64,000 bases of DNA from Cohnella herbarum (GTDB lineage: Bacteria > Bacillota > Bacilli > Paenibacillales > Paenibacillaceae): NCBI RefSeq assembly GCF_012849095.1, contig NZ_CP051680.1:4557501-4621500 (forward strand). Reading direction: 5' to 3'. Shown piece by piece: positions 11,013-19,039 of this stretch. How positions within the stretch are numbered: position 1 is the first letter of the stretch; the number at the start of each line of letters is the position of its first letter. Position numbers and translations under genes: made by a program. A model generated the notes under the pieces. It made no database searches and was not told the DNA's origin. It saw only the letters and a program-made list of their open reading frames with translations.

Positions 11013-11849
11013 TTATTTTACCGCTCCGGCCGCAATGCCCTTAATGATGTATTTCTGCGCGAAAAAGTAGAAAATGACTACCGGTATAATCGTCAAAGTC
11101 AATCCGGCCATCGCCAGGTTCCACACAATGGTGAACTCTCCGAAGAAATAAAAGGTCGACAACGGAATCGTACGCAAGCCTTTATCGGATAACGTCAAAG
11201 ACGGAAGCAAGTAGTCGTTCCATATCGCGATGACGTCCAGAATCGCAATGGTGATCGTAATCGTCTTCAACATCGGAAACACGATGCGCCAGAACACGCC
11301 GAACTTGCTGCAGCCGTCCAATGTCGCCGCTTCTTCCAGAGCGATAGGAACCGACTTGATAAAGCCGTGATAGAGAAATACAGCCATGCTGGCATGAAAT
11401 CCAACGTTCATGTAAATCAAACCCCCGTGCGTATTCAGCATCGGGATATGGAGATTGCTGCGAATCCAGTCCATTACCTGCATAAGAGGCATCATTAACG
11501 TTTGGAAAGGAATCAGCATCGTTGAGACTAAGATCAGAAAGATGACTTTACTTAATTTATTGTCCGTTCTGACCAGCATCCACGCGGTCATGGAAGCCAA
11601 AACGACGACGATGACGACGGAGACGACGGTCACGAACAACGAGTTGCCGAAAGCGGTGAGATAACTCATCTTCTCCATCGCTTTGGAATAATACTGGAAG
11701 CTTAGAGTCGAGGGCAACGCTAAGGCATTCTCATATAATTCCGCGCGATTCTTGAATGAATTCACCACCATAATATAAACGGGAGACAAGAAGGCAAGCG
11801 CAATAACGGCAAGCAAAATTTCGAATATCCATTTGCTTGATCTCTTCAT
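11013..11849 (-). CDS. Carbohydrate ABC transporter permease (MalG type)
   Basis: 278 residues with six predicted membrane helices; the first is ILLAVIALAFLSPVYIMVV. The cytoplasmic EAA loop that contacts the ATPase is present (EEAATLDGCSKFGVFWRIVFP, near residue 190). This is the second permease of a CUT1 importer. Its ATG overlaps the stop region of the upstream permease by one base, so translation is coupled. No ATPase gene is in the locus; in Bacillales a shared MsmX-type ATPase is usually encoded elsewhere. Confidence 0.9.
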   Translation of the reverse strand: MKRSSKWIFEILLAVIALAFLSPVYIMVVNSFKNRAELYENALALPSTLSFQYYSKAMEKMSYLTAFGNSLFVTVVSVVIVVVLASMTAWMLVRTDNKLSKVIFLILVSTMLIPFQTLMMPLMQVMDWIRSNLHIPMLNTHGGLIYMNVGFHASMAVFLYHGFIKSVPIALEEAATLDGCSKFGVFWRIVFPMLKTITITIAILDVIAIWNDYLLPSLTLSDKGLRTIPLSTFYFFGEFTIVWNLAMAGLTLTIIPVVIFYFFAQKYIIKGIAAGAVK

Positions 11850-12730
11850 TACATTTGCACCTCTTTCCGTTTGGTGATGGCCACTTGAGTCAACGTAAGA
11901 ATCGCCACGACCAAGAAGAATACGATAGCTTTAGCCTGACCGAGCCCATAATGCCCGTAACCGAAAATTTCGTTGAAAATATTCATCGCGAACATTTCCG
12001 TGGAGTTATTCGGTCCTCCCTTAGTTAAGCTCAAGTTCACGTCGAACATCTTGAATGCGCCGGAAAGCGTCAAAAAGAAGCAAATCGTAAACGAAGGCAT
12101 CAATAGCGGGAAAATAATTCTGGTCAGCCGTTGCCACATATTCGCTCCGTCTACTTTAGCGGCTTCGATCATGTCGTCGGGAATCCCCTGAATGCCCGCG
12201 ATATAAATAATCATCGTATACCCGGCCATTTGCCAGGTGAAAACGATAACCATGGCGTACAGCGCGAATTGCGGATCGAGCAGCCAGTTAAAAAATATAC
12301 TTCCAAGGCCCGTTTTCTGGCCGATTAATTTGAATGCGTCGGTAAAGATGAATTGCCAAATATACCCGAGAATCAAACCGCCGATCAAGTTCGGCATAAA
12401 AAATAACGTTCGTGCCGCATTGCTAACGCGAAGTTTGGTCGTAACGAGCAGAGATAACAAAAGTCCGAATACGTTAACCGCTATCAGCGATAAAACCGTA
12501 AATTGAACGGTGTTCCACGAGGAGGCGATAAACCGATCGTCTTGGAACAATTGGACGAAATTATCGAATCCGACGAATACTTTGGGATTAGCCGGAATCC
12601 CATCCCATTTCACGAAGGAATATCCGATCCCGATCACGAACGGGATGATCACAACGGTCGTAAAGACAAATAACAACGGTACCGTAAACAAGGCATACCA
12701 AGCTTTGTCCTTCCTCTTACTCATCGTCAT
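11849..12730 (-). CDS. Sugar ABC transporter permease (MalF type)
   Basis: 293 residues with six membrane helices starting at about residue 14 (ALFTVPLLFVFTTVVIIPFV). The EAA loop reads DMIEAAKVDGANMWQRLTRIIFP near residue 197, and LTKGGPNNSTEMFA is the typical 'GGP' segment near the last helices. It forms the membrane channel with the following MalG-type permease. It follows the binding-protein gene after a gap of 96 bp that contains a hairpin with a T tract, so it is probably expressed at a lower level than the binding protein. Confidence 0.9.
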   Translation of the reverse strand: MTMSKRKDKAWYALFTVPLLFVFTTVVIIPFVIGIGYSFVKWDGIPANPKVFVGFDNFVQLFQDDRFIASSWNTVQFTVLSLIAVNVFGLLLSLLVTTKLRVSNAARTLFFMPNLIGGLILGYIWQFIFTDAFKLIGQKTGLGSIFFNWLLDPQFALYAMVIVFTWQMAGYTMIIYIAGIQGIPDDMIEAAKVDGANMWQRLTRIIFPLLMPSFTICFFLTLSGAFKMFDVNLSLTKGGPNNSTEMFAMNIFNEIFGYGHYGLGQAKAIVFFLVVAILTLTQVAITKRKEVQM

Positions 12731-12762
12731 TCAACTCTTTTCCGGCGATATTGGATGGTTGG

Positions 12763-12801
12763 AAAAACGAAAGCCTAACATTGGTATCCGTTAGGCTTTC
12801 G
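12763..12801 (-). terminator. Intra-operon hairpin between binding-protein and permease genes
   Basis: A perfect 12-bp stem CGAAAGCCTAAC...GTTAGGCTTTCG with a 10-nt loop is followed on the minus strand by TTTTT. It lies between the binding-protein stop and the first permease. Such partial terminators commonly let the binding protein be made in excess over the permeases; that role is inferred. Confidence 0.7.
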
Positions 12802-12826
12802 TCCCCTATTTCATTGTAAATTCTTA

Positions 12827-14134
12827 TTACTTCGCGGCTTTAGCCCACAAAGCGTCCAGCTTTTGCAACAATTGCTCGCCCGTCATGTCTTTCGAAAGGA
12901 AGAATTCTTGCGTAGCCGGCGCCAAGTCGTTAACGATGATTCCTTGCGGGAAGTCGTTAAACGCCCAAGGAATCGTTTGGCCGCTTTTCGTCGCTTCGAA
13001 TACGTCTTTGGACAACGGATCCAATTCGTTCGCTTCGATGTTCGTCATGGCCGGAATAAACTTAAACTCGTTCACGATCGCGTTCTTGCCGGTTTCGCTC
13101 GTTAACAGCCAGTTCAGGAACGCGCTAGCCGCTTTGATCTCGTCCGCGCCGGAAGTTCCGTTGATTACCCAGTTGCTCGCTACGCCGATGGATAGTTTGC
13201 TATTGCCGGCTAACGGGAACGGCATCATGCCGATTTCAAACCCTAGATCCCCGAAATCCTTCAGCATTCCGTAACTCCAATTCCCTTGATGAACCATTGC
13301 CGTTTTGCCTGTCGCGAAGTCTCCCATCTGGGAGTCGTATTTCACTTCCATCGGATTGCCCGTGTTCGCCTTAATGGCATCCATGAATTTCGCGAATTCC
13401 TGGAACTCTTTCGTTTCCGCCATCTTAACTTCGCCTTTGTTCAGCTTCTCGATAAAGGCTTTCGAGTCCGGCTGCAACGCGAATGGGTAGTTAATAATGT
13501 GTCCGATCAAGAAGTAGGCTTCCTGAGAAAGGCTCAGACCGTTCTTTCCGTCCGCTTTAAGCTTTTCGAGCGCCGCAGTGAAGGAAGCGAGATCCTTGAC
13601 GTTATTCGGATCTACCAAGCTCTTGTTGTACACCAGCCCGAAACCCTCTACCCCGTAAGGTACGCCGACGACTTTGCCGTCCAATTTCAACGCTATGTTA
13701 GGGGCGATATTGCTCGCATACGGTTCATTGCTTAGATCGTAGAAATAAGACTTGAATTTCTCGGCATCCGAGCCCGTTCCGACGCTGAAAAGATTCGGTC
13801 CTTCGTTAGCGGCAAGCTTAGCTCGCAATTGCGTGCTGTAAGCGTCGCCCGCGGAACCCCACACTTCGACTTCGTTGCCCGTTTCTTCCGTGTACTTCTT
13901 TGTCAGCGCTTCCAACGACTCCGCGATTTCGACTTTTGATTGGAATATAGAGATCTTTTTCAACTTTTCCGCTGGCGCTGCAGGCGAAGACGCAGGAGCC
14001 GTAGGAGAAGAAGAAGGCGAAGGAGAATTGGAACCCGTGCTAGAACCGTTGCCATTCGAGTTGCCGCAGCCTACCATTGCCGCGATCAAAGCCGTAGCCG
14101 TCAGTAAACCAAAAACCTTTTTTGTTTTTTTCAA
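12827..14134 (-). CDS. Sugar ABC transporter substrate-binding lipoprotein
   Basis: 435 residues from the TTG at 14134, which has GGGGGCG 7 nt upstream; a GTG at 14176 is in frame but lies on the -10 box, so it is not used. The lipoprotein signal ends in the lipobox MVGC (Cys23), followed by a Ser/Pro/Ala linker and a family 1 solute-binding fold with TGKTAMVHQGNWSYG and VASNWVING. The protein is anchored outside the membrane and delivers an oligosaccharide to the two downstream permeases. It is first in the operon and directly under the promoter and operator at 14158-14205. Maltodextrin or isomalto-oligosaccharide is the inferred ligand, from the GH13 enzyme. Confidence 0.92.
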   Translation of the reverse strand: MKKTKKVFGLLTATALIAAMVGCGNSNGNGSSTGSNSPSPSSSPTAPASSPAAPAEKLKKISIFQSKVEIAESLEALTKKYTEETGNEVEVWGSAGDAYSTQLRAKLAANEGPNLFSVGTGSDAEKFKSYFYDLSNEPYASNIAPNIALKLDGKVVGVPYGVEGFGLVYNKSLVDPNNVKDLASFTAALEKLKADGKNGLSLSQEAYFLIGHIINYPFALQPDSKAFIEKLNKGEVKMAETKEFQEFAKFMDAIKANTGNPMEVKYDSQMGDFATGKTAMVHQGNWSYGMLKDFGDLGFEIGMMPFPLAGNSKLSIGVASNWVINGTSGADEIKAASAFLNWLLTSETGKNAIVNEFKFIPAMTNIEANELDPLSKDVFEATKSGQTIPWAFNDFPQGIIVNDLAPATQEFFLSKDMTGEQLLQKLDALWAKAAK

Positions 14135-14157
14135 TTTGTACGCCCCCTTGAAAATAA

Positions 14158-14170
14158 GTAAAACGCTTAC
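14158..14170 (-). promoter_or_regulatory. LacI/CcpA-type operator
   Basis: A 13-bp dyad GTAA-AACGC-TTAC with the central CG typical of LacI-family operators, seen as GTAAGCGTTTTAC on the minus strand. It begins 6 bp after the -10 box, over the predicted transcription start, so binding should block initiation. It also resembles a cre site with one mismatch. The neighbouring LacI-type regulator is the likely ligand, CcpA the alternative. Confidence 0.7.
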
Positions 14171-14176
14171 AACCAC

Positions 14177-14205
14177 ATTGTACCGCCATCTTAGGGTTGA
14201 GTCAA
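14177..14205 (-). promoter_or_regulatory. Sigma-A promoter of the sugar-uptake operon
   Basis: Minus-strand -35 TTGACT (14205-14200), 17-bp spacer, -10 TACAAT (14182-14177). Five of six bases match in each box. It directs transcription of the binding-protein, permease and glucosidase genes and lies downstream of the LacI-type regulator gene. Confidence 0.8.
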
Positions 14206-14283
14206 TAAAATTTTACAATATTTTAGTATAATACTGGCTGAATATTTATTAATTTTACTTAATTTTACTAAAATACAATGTTG

Positions 14284-15252
14284 CTACTTCACCGTTTTCC
14301 GCCATTCGATCGTTGCGCTTAGCTTGAAGGGTTTCCTGTCTACCGCCCCTTCTATGAGCTCCAGCAATTCTTTGGCCGCCAAATATCCGGCTTCGTACCG
14401 AGGAATGGAGATGGTCGTTAATCCCGCTCTGGCCGCGGCTTCGGAATCGTCGAAACCCGTGACGGATATATCTTCCGGGATTCTGATATTGTTTTCTTCC
14501 AGCGCTCTCATAGCCCCGATGGCCATATTATCATTCGCGCAAACGAGCATTTCGGGCAACGAGTTGCCCAGGATCATGATCTTCGCCGCTTGATAGCCGC
14601 TTTTCTCGCGATAATTTCCGTGAAAATAGTGTTTACGGTCAAACTCGATATTATTCTTCGCCAAAGTATCGGTAAATCCGGCGAAGCGTTCTTGATTATC
14701 CAACGTATACTCGATTCCGCCAATGAACCCGAACCTCTTAAACCCTTTATCGACCAGCCCCTGCACCATATCGCACATGACGGGATAGTTGTCGACGATT
14801 ACGCTCTTAGTAGCCGCGAGAGGATTGGTAATGATTCTGTCCATTAGAACAACGGGGAAGTCGGGCTTAGCTACGGAAACCACGTAATCATCGCTCATCT
14901 TGCTGTCCAGAACGATGGCGCCGTTCGCAAAGCTGCTGCGCATGAAGTTCGCGCTGGATTTGTTCGTGCATATGATCAGGTCATACCCGTTTTCCGTAAG
15001 GCAATCGCTCATTCCGTTAATGATTTTCAAGTAAAACTCGCGATCGAAGTCGCTGAAAATAAACACGATAACTTTCATTTTCTCCGTCTTCGTTTGTTCT
15101 CGCAAAGTCTTTGGGTAATACCCGTTTTCCGCGCAAATCTGCAGCACGCGCTCCCTTGTCGCCTGTCCTACATTATTACGACCGTTCAGCACATTTGAAA
15201 CAGTCGATACCGAAACGCCCGCAATGCTAGCGATTTTCTTCATTCCATCCAT
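14284..15252 (-). CDS. LacI-family transcriptional regulator
   Basis: 322 residues. The N-terminal LacI helix-turn-helix is clear (KKIASIAGVSVSTVSNVLNG, residues 5-24, then the hinge). The rest is a periplasmic-binding-protein-like effector domain with MIFG-type segments: FANGAIVLDSKM, RFGFIGGIEY, VCANDNMAIGAMRALEENN and SVTGFDDSEAA, which are landmarks of sugar-sensing members. It should repress the operon directly downstream through the dyad at 14158 and be released by the imported sugar or its phosphate. The ATG has GGAGGAG about 11 nt upstream; a second ATG three codons later is possible. Confidence 0.92.
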   Translation of the reverse strand: MDGMKKIASIAGVSVSTVSNVLNGRNNVGQATRERVLQICAENGYYPKTLREQTKTEKMKVIVFIFSDFDREFYLKIINGMSDCLTENGYDLIICTNKSSANFMRSSFANGAIVLDSKMSDDYVVSVAKPDFPVVLMDRIITNPLAATKSVIVDNYPVMCDMVQGLVDKGFKRFGFIGGIEYTLDNQERFAGFTDTLAKNNIEFDRKHYFHGNYREKSGYQAAKIMILGNSLPEMLVCANDNMAIGAMRALEENNIRIPEDISVTGFDDSEAAARAGLTTISIPRYEAGYLAAKELLELIEGAVDRKPFKLSATIEWRKTVK

Positions 15253-15371
15253 GATAGCTGCTCTCCTCCGCCGACTTTGTCACTTTAATATAACATGGAT
15301 GTCGTTTTATATAAAATTTACTTTTCATTTTACAAGATAATTTTTAGGATTCGACATTGCGAAATTTGCCC

Positions 15372-15779
15372 CATCCGTGCTCGGAATCGGAGCTGTAGCG
15401 TTGCTTTTTGGCACTATGGCATCATCCGTGCTCGGAGTCGGAGCTGTAGCGTTGCTTTTTGGCACTATGGCACCATGCGTGCTCGGAATCGATGCTGTAG
15501 CATTACTTTTTGGCACTATGGCACCATCCGTGCTTGGAGTCGGAGCTGTAGCGTTGCTTTTTGGCACTATGGCACCATCCGAACCCAAAGTCGGAGCTGT
15601 AGCGTTACTTTTTGGCACTATGGCACCATCCGAACCCAAAGTCGGAGCTGTAGCGTTGCTTTTTGGCACTATGGCATCATCCGTGCTCGGAGTCGGAGCT
15701 GTAGCGTTGCTTTTTGGCACTATGGCACCATCCGTGCTCGGAATCGGAGCTGTAGCGTTGCTTTTTGGCACTATGGCAT
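15372..15779. repeat. Eight tandem copies of a 51-bp repeat
   Basis: Exactly eight 51-bp units fill this stretch without spacers. Units 1 and 8 are identical, as are units 2 and 7. Units 5 and 6 share a variant block (GAACCCAAA for GTGCTCGGA), and unit 3 is the most diverged. The most constant part is GCTTTTTGGCACTATGGCA. Because 51 is 17 codons, stop-free frames run through the whole array on both strands. On the minus strand the units encode a 17-residue repeat of the type PKSNATAPTPSTDGAIV. That frame is the same as the upstream gene at 15781-16440, separated only by its TAG. The array starts 119 bp upstream of the LacI-type gene. Confidence 0.95.
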
Positions 15780-15780
15780 C

Positions 15781-16440
15781 CTACATCATCAACAATCTCG
15801 CTTTATCCTCCAAGACGTAATAATAAATTCTTTCTTTGGCAACACCCACCGGCCTAATTAAACCTTTTTCGCGCATACTCCTTAGTAAGTTGTAGCTTGA
15901 TGATTTCCCAAGTTGCAGGCAGTCGCACGCATCCTTCACCCCGAATGGACGATTGATACGGAGCGCGTAACGAATCAACTCCCTCTCGTACACAGGTATG
16001 TCATACTGTTGCTTGTTCGAAAGCCCTCCGTGTTTTCCTAAAATCACATACAAGTGGCGTCTACAAACTTCCGGCCTTTTGTCGATATCGTCCCAGCTAT
16101 AGGGAATGAAAGGATAATCGTATTCGGCAAAGGTTCTCATACGCATCTTCTCGAAATCGAATCTATCCCGCGTGATCATCTCCGCATGGGAGCCGAAACC
16201 CTCGCATTCAACGATAGACTCGATAGGTTTGTAGAAGAAGTCGCCGAATATTAACATTCCGTTCAAACTCACCATCTCATACTCCATCACCAGTCCATCG
16301 AAGGAACCTATAACGGGATATATCACATTTTTAAGCAAACTAATTTCACCCGTCAGTTTTTTATTCAACATCTCGAGTCTCCTGCTGCTAGCCGTACGTT
16401 TCTGTTCTTTGAAATACTCCGCGAACTGCTTCTCGAACAT
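15781..16440 (-). CDS. Unknown protein with C-terminal winged helix-like domain
   Basis: 219 residues from the ATG at 16440, chosen because GAGGAGGC lies 7 nt upstream; a longer frame to 16497 lies inside the galU terminator. The middle part has an acidic pattern ESIVECEGFGSHAEM (near residue 95) followed by RDRFDFEKMRMRTFAEYDYPFIPYSWDDI. This resembles the E..G..H...R...R...L....W layout of DUF559/Vsr-like nuclease folds, but key residues are not certain. The C-terminal 60 residues look like a winged helix (GVKDACDCLQLGKSSSYNLL, then MREKGLIRPVG). I infer a DNA-binding protein. The stop codon is TAG and the same frame stays open through the adjacent 51-bp array. Confidence 0.7.
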   Translation of the reverse strand: MFEKQFAEYFKEQKRTASSRRLEMLNKKLTGEISLLKNVIYPVIGSFDGLVMEYEMVSLNGMLIFGDFFYKPIESIVECEGFGSHAEMITRDRFDFEKMRMRTFAEYDYPFIPYSWDDIDKRPEVCRRHLYVILGKHGGLSNKQQYDIPVYERELIRYALRINRPFGVKDACDCLQLGKSSSYNLLRSMREKGLIRPVGVAKERIYYYVLEDKARLLMM

Positions 16441-16460
16441 AATTACTGCCTCCTCGTTAG

Positions 16461-16503
16461 AAAATAAAAAACGCCACCTGCTCCTATAAGGAGACAAGCG
16501 GCG
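16461..16503 (-). terminator. Terminator of the ugd-galU unit
   Basis: On the minus strand a long stem (CGCCGCTTGTCTCC paired with GGAGCAGGTGGCG, loop TTATA) is followed by TTTTTTATTTT. It begins about 75 bp after the galU stop and ends just before the start of the 16440 gene, so that gene needs its own promoter or depends on readthrough. Confidence 0.85.
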
Positions 16504-16577
16504 TGTGCTTCACGCTAAAATATTTACTTATATTGTAATAAGTTGACGAGGTTTTATCAAGATAGGAAAAGTACCCC

Positions 16578-17456
16578 TCATCGACCCAACTTCTCCTCCA
16601 AATAAGCCCGTACCTCATCCTTTAAATCCGGACGCTCCAAAGCGAAATCGATGATCGTTTTGAGATATCCGAGCTTCTCCCCCGTATCGTAACGCGTTCC
16701 GCGAAATTTGTAGGCATAGACGGATTCATCCCGCATTAGACGGTAGATGGCATCGGTTAACTGGACTTCTCCTCCGGCGCCGGTTTCTTGATTTTCCAAA
16801 ATATCAAAAATTGCAGGGGTTAAAATATATCGTCCGATGATGGCCACATTGGATGGTGCATCTTTAGGTGCCGGCTTCTCGACGACGCCCCGAACTTTAA
16901 GAATACGATCGCCGTCGCCGCCCGCCGGATCGGGATCCACGATTCCGTATCGGGATACTTCGGCTTCGGACACTTTTTTCACCGCGAGCACGGAGCTCTG
17001 CACTTCATCGTAAACGTCCATCATCTGCTTGAGACATGGAACGTCGTCAGACTGAACGATATCGTCCCCTAACAAAACCGCGAACGGTTCGTTGCCGATA
17101 AACTTGCGCGCGCACCAGATCGCATGACCGAGTCCTCTCGGCTCTTTTTGGCGAATATAATGAATATCAATAAGATCGGAAGGCTTCTGAACCTCGGAAA
17201 GAAGATCCAGCTTCCCCTTCTGCAGCAAGCTTTGTTCCAGCTCATACGAGCTGTCGAAATGATCCTCGATCGCGCGCTTCCCTTTACCCGTTACGATAAG
17301 AATATCTTCAATGCCGGATGCGACCGCTTCCTCGACGATATATTGAATGCCGGGTTTGTCGATAATAGGCAGCATTTCCTTGGGCATGGCTTTCGTCGCC
17401 GGAAGGAATCTGGTACCCATTCCCGCTGCTGGGATGATGGCCTTGCGAATTCTCAT
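16578..17456 (-). CDS. galU: UTP-glucose-1-phosphate uridylyltransferase
   Basis: 292 residues, normal for GalU/GtaB. The nucleotide-binding N-terminus [20 protein letters not shown] is complete. Other family landmarks are [34 protein letters not shown] (metal aspartate) and the EKP segment [14 protein letters not shown]. It makes UDP-glucose from UTP and glucose-1-phosphate, the precursor for surface polysaccharide, teichoic-acid glucosylation and glycolipid. It lies 15 bp downstream of the UDP-glucose dehydrogenase gene, so the two enzymes together produce UDP-glucuronate in two steps. Confidence 0.95.
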   Translation of the reverse strand: MRIRKAIIPAAGMGTRFLPATKAMPKEMLPIIDKPGIQYIVEEAVASGIEDILIVTGKGKRAIEDHFDSSYELEQSLLQKGKLDLLSEVQKPSDLIDIHYIRQKEPRGLGHAIWCARKFIGNEPFAVLLGDDIVQSDDVPCLKQMMDVYDEVQSSVLAVKKVSEAEVSRYGIVDPDPAGGDGDRILKVRGVVEKPAPKDAPSNVAIIGRYILTPAIFDILENQETGAGGEVQLTDAIYRLMRDESVYAYKFRGTRYDTGEKLGYLKTIIDFALERPDLKDEVRAYLEEKLGR

Positions 17457-17471
17457 TTACTGGCATCCTCT

Positions 17472-18839
17472 CTAGACTTTCGGTACAAAATCGCCTGCCT
17501 TCCGGGCGTTCTCCGGAACGACGGGCAAACGTCCGACCCCAATGCATACGACGCCTTGCGCGTTAAGCGCAGCTGCGTCGAGCGCATTTCTTCCATCCAT
17601 AATTATAGGGCGATTCATCCAGTTTTTAAAGTCGTCCGCCTTGATTTGTCGAAACTCTCTCCACTCGGTTACGAGAATCGCCGCATCCGCGCCTCTTAAT
17701 GCCTCTTCCGCCGATTCGCATATCGTTACCGCCGACGGCAGCGCTTTACGCGCCGTATGATTGGCCTCCGGATCGTATGCCGTTAGCGTAATGCCAGGAT
17801 GACGACGGTTCAGCTCCGCAACGAGCCGTAAGGATGGAGCTTCCCGCATGTCGTCGGTACCTGGCTTAAAGGCGAGCCCGAGTAGCGCAACCCTCCGGCG
17901 ACTTGGATCGGATAGCGCAGCCTCTAGCTTACGAACCATGCGCAGCGGCAGCATTGCATTGGCTCTTACTGCTGCTTCGACAAGCGTCTGCGGAGCTCCG
18001 GCTTCATCCGCGATTCGAACGAGCGCCCTCGCATCCTTAGGTAGGCAAGAGCCTCCGAAACCAAGGCCCGCAGCCAGAAAATGCGGACCGATCCGCGGAT
18101 CCAACCCGAGAGAGTGGGCTACGGCAGGGTAGTCGGCGCCTGTTTGTTCCGCTAGCGCGGCGATCTCGTTCGCGAAAGAGATTTTAACGGCGAGACTAGC
18201 ATTGGCGGCAAGTTTGGCAAGCTCCGCGCTCCGGCGATCCGTAACCATAATCGGACCGGGTAATCTTTGGTGGAGCTGCTTCAGCCGCTCGCCCGTTTCC
18301 GCCGATGCGCTTCCGATCACCATTCGGGACGGCTCGAAGAAATCCCTTACCGCGGTGCCCTCTCTCATGAACTCGGGGATAGAAACGACTTCAACGAGAC
18401 AATGCTCCGGTAATCGGCTTCTAAGGCGCGTCTCAGCACGCTCCGCGGTACCAATGGGCACCGTACTCTTGATGGCAATGATTTTCCTGTTACCGGATTC
18501 GGATTCCGGCCACGCTTCCATCTGATCGATAGCGGACCACAAAGCGGCCAACGACATTTCGCCCGTATCGCAAGAAGGCGTGCCAACCGACAGAAACACG
18601 AGGTCGGCTTCCTGTAACAGCTTCGAAGAATCATGACCGAACGTTAACCGGCCCGATGAAGCGTTTCGCGTAATTAAAGCTTCTAGGCCGGGCTCGTGAT
18701 AAGGAACGACCCCGCGGGATAACTGGGCGATCTTCCCCGTATCGATGTCCACGCAATGCACCGAATGCCCAAGATCCGCAAACCCCGCTCCCGTAGTCAA
18801 CCCCACGATACCTGCCCCTACGACCGCCATCTTCATCAT
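17472..18839 (-). CDS. UDP-glucose 6-dehydrogenase
   Basis: 455 residues. The N-terminal Rossmann motif VGAGIVGLTTGAGFADLGHS binds NAD. The catalytic cysteine is in FGGSCLPKDARAL near residue 267, and the dimer/UDP-binding C-terminus contains LGLAFKPGTDDMREAPS. The enzyme oxidises UDP-glucose to UDP-glucuronate with two NAD. It is 15 bp upstream of galU and probably co-transcribed. In Bacillus the paralogues are TuaD and Ugd (teichuronic acid or capsule). No polymerase genes are adjacent, so the end product is unknown. Confidence 0.93.
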   Translation of the reverse strand: MMKMAVVGAGIVGLTTGAGFADLGHSVHCVDIDTGKIAQLSRGVVPYHEPGLEALITRNASSGRLTFGHDSSKLLQEADLVFLSVGTPSCDTGEMSLAALWSAIDQMEAWPESESGNRKIIAIKSTVPIGTAERAETRLRSRLPEHCLVEVVSIPEFMREGTAVRDFFEPSRMVIGSASAETGERLKQLHQRLPGPIMVTDRRSAELAKLAANASLAVKISFANEIAALAEQTGADYPAVAHSLGLDPRIGPHFLAAGLGFGGSCLPKDARALVRIADEAGAPQTLVEAAVRANAMLPLRMVRKLEAALSDPSRRRVALLGLAFKPGTDDMREAPSLRLVAELNRRHPGITLTAYDPEANHTARKALPSAVTICESAEEALRGADAAILVTEWREFRQIKADDFKNWMNRPIIMDGRNALDAAALNAQGVVCIGVGRLPVVPENARKAGDFVPKV

Positions 18840-18967
18840 TCATTCCTCCTCTATATATCGATCGCGCAAACCGCGAATTAGCTTTCGTTCCGATTGTAGC
18901 ATCGAAATGAAATCAAACTTCTTGATTTGTGTTAGAGGAACGTAAATTGTCGGGGAGGGCAGCACGC

Positions 18968-19016
18968 AAAAAAGAGCTTTCTCAATCGGTCGGAATCGAC
19001 GTGTCGAGAAAGCTCT
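18968..19016 (-). terminator. Terminator originally serving the U32 peptidase gene
   Basis: Minus-strand stem AGAGCTTTCTC...GAGAAAGCTCT with a 22-nt loop, followed by TTTTTT. It points the same way as the U32 peptidase gene at 20719-23247. The IS66-type element now sits between that gene and this hairpin, moving it 1.6 kb away. Confidence 0.8.
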
Positions 19017-19039
19017 GCTTGGATTAGTATCGCGAGGCG

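Noticed and set aside
15372..15779. CRISPR array
   Set aside because: The units are contiguous and nearly identical over the full 51 bp, with no unique spacers and no cas genes nearby.
15295..15861. Long plus-strand frames through the 51-bp array (188 and 147 codons)
   Set aside because: A period divisible by three without stops opens any frame; there is no ribosome site, and the predicted products are low-complexity repeats with the opposite direction to the flanking genes.
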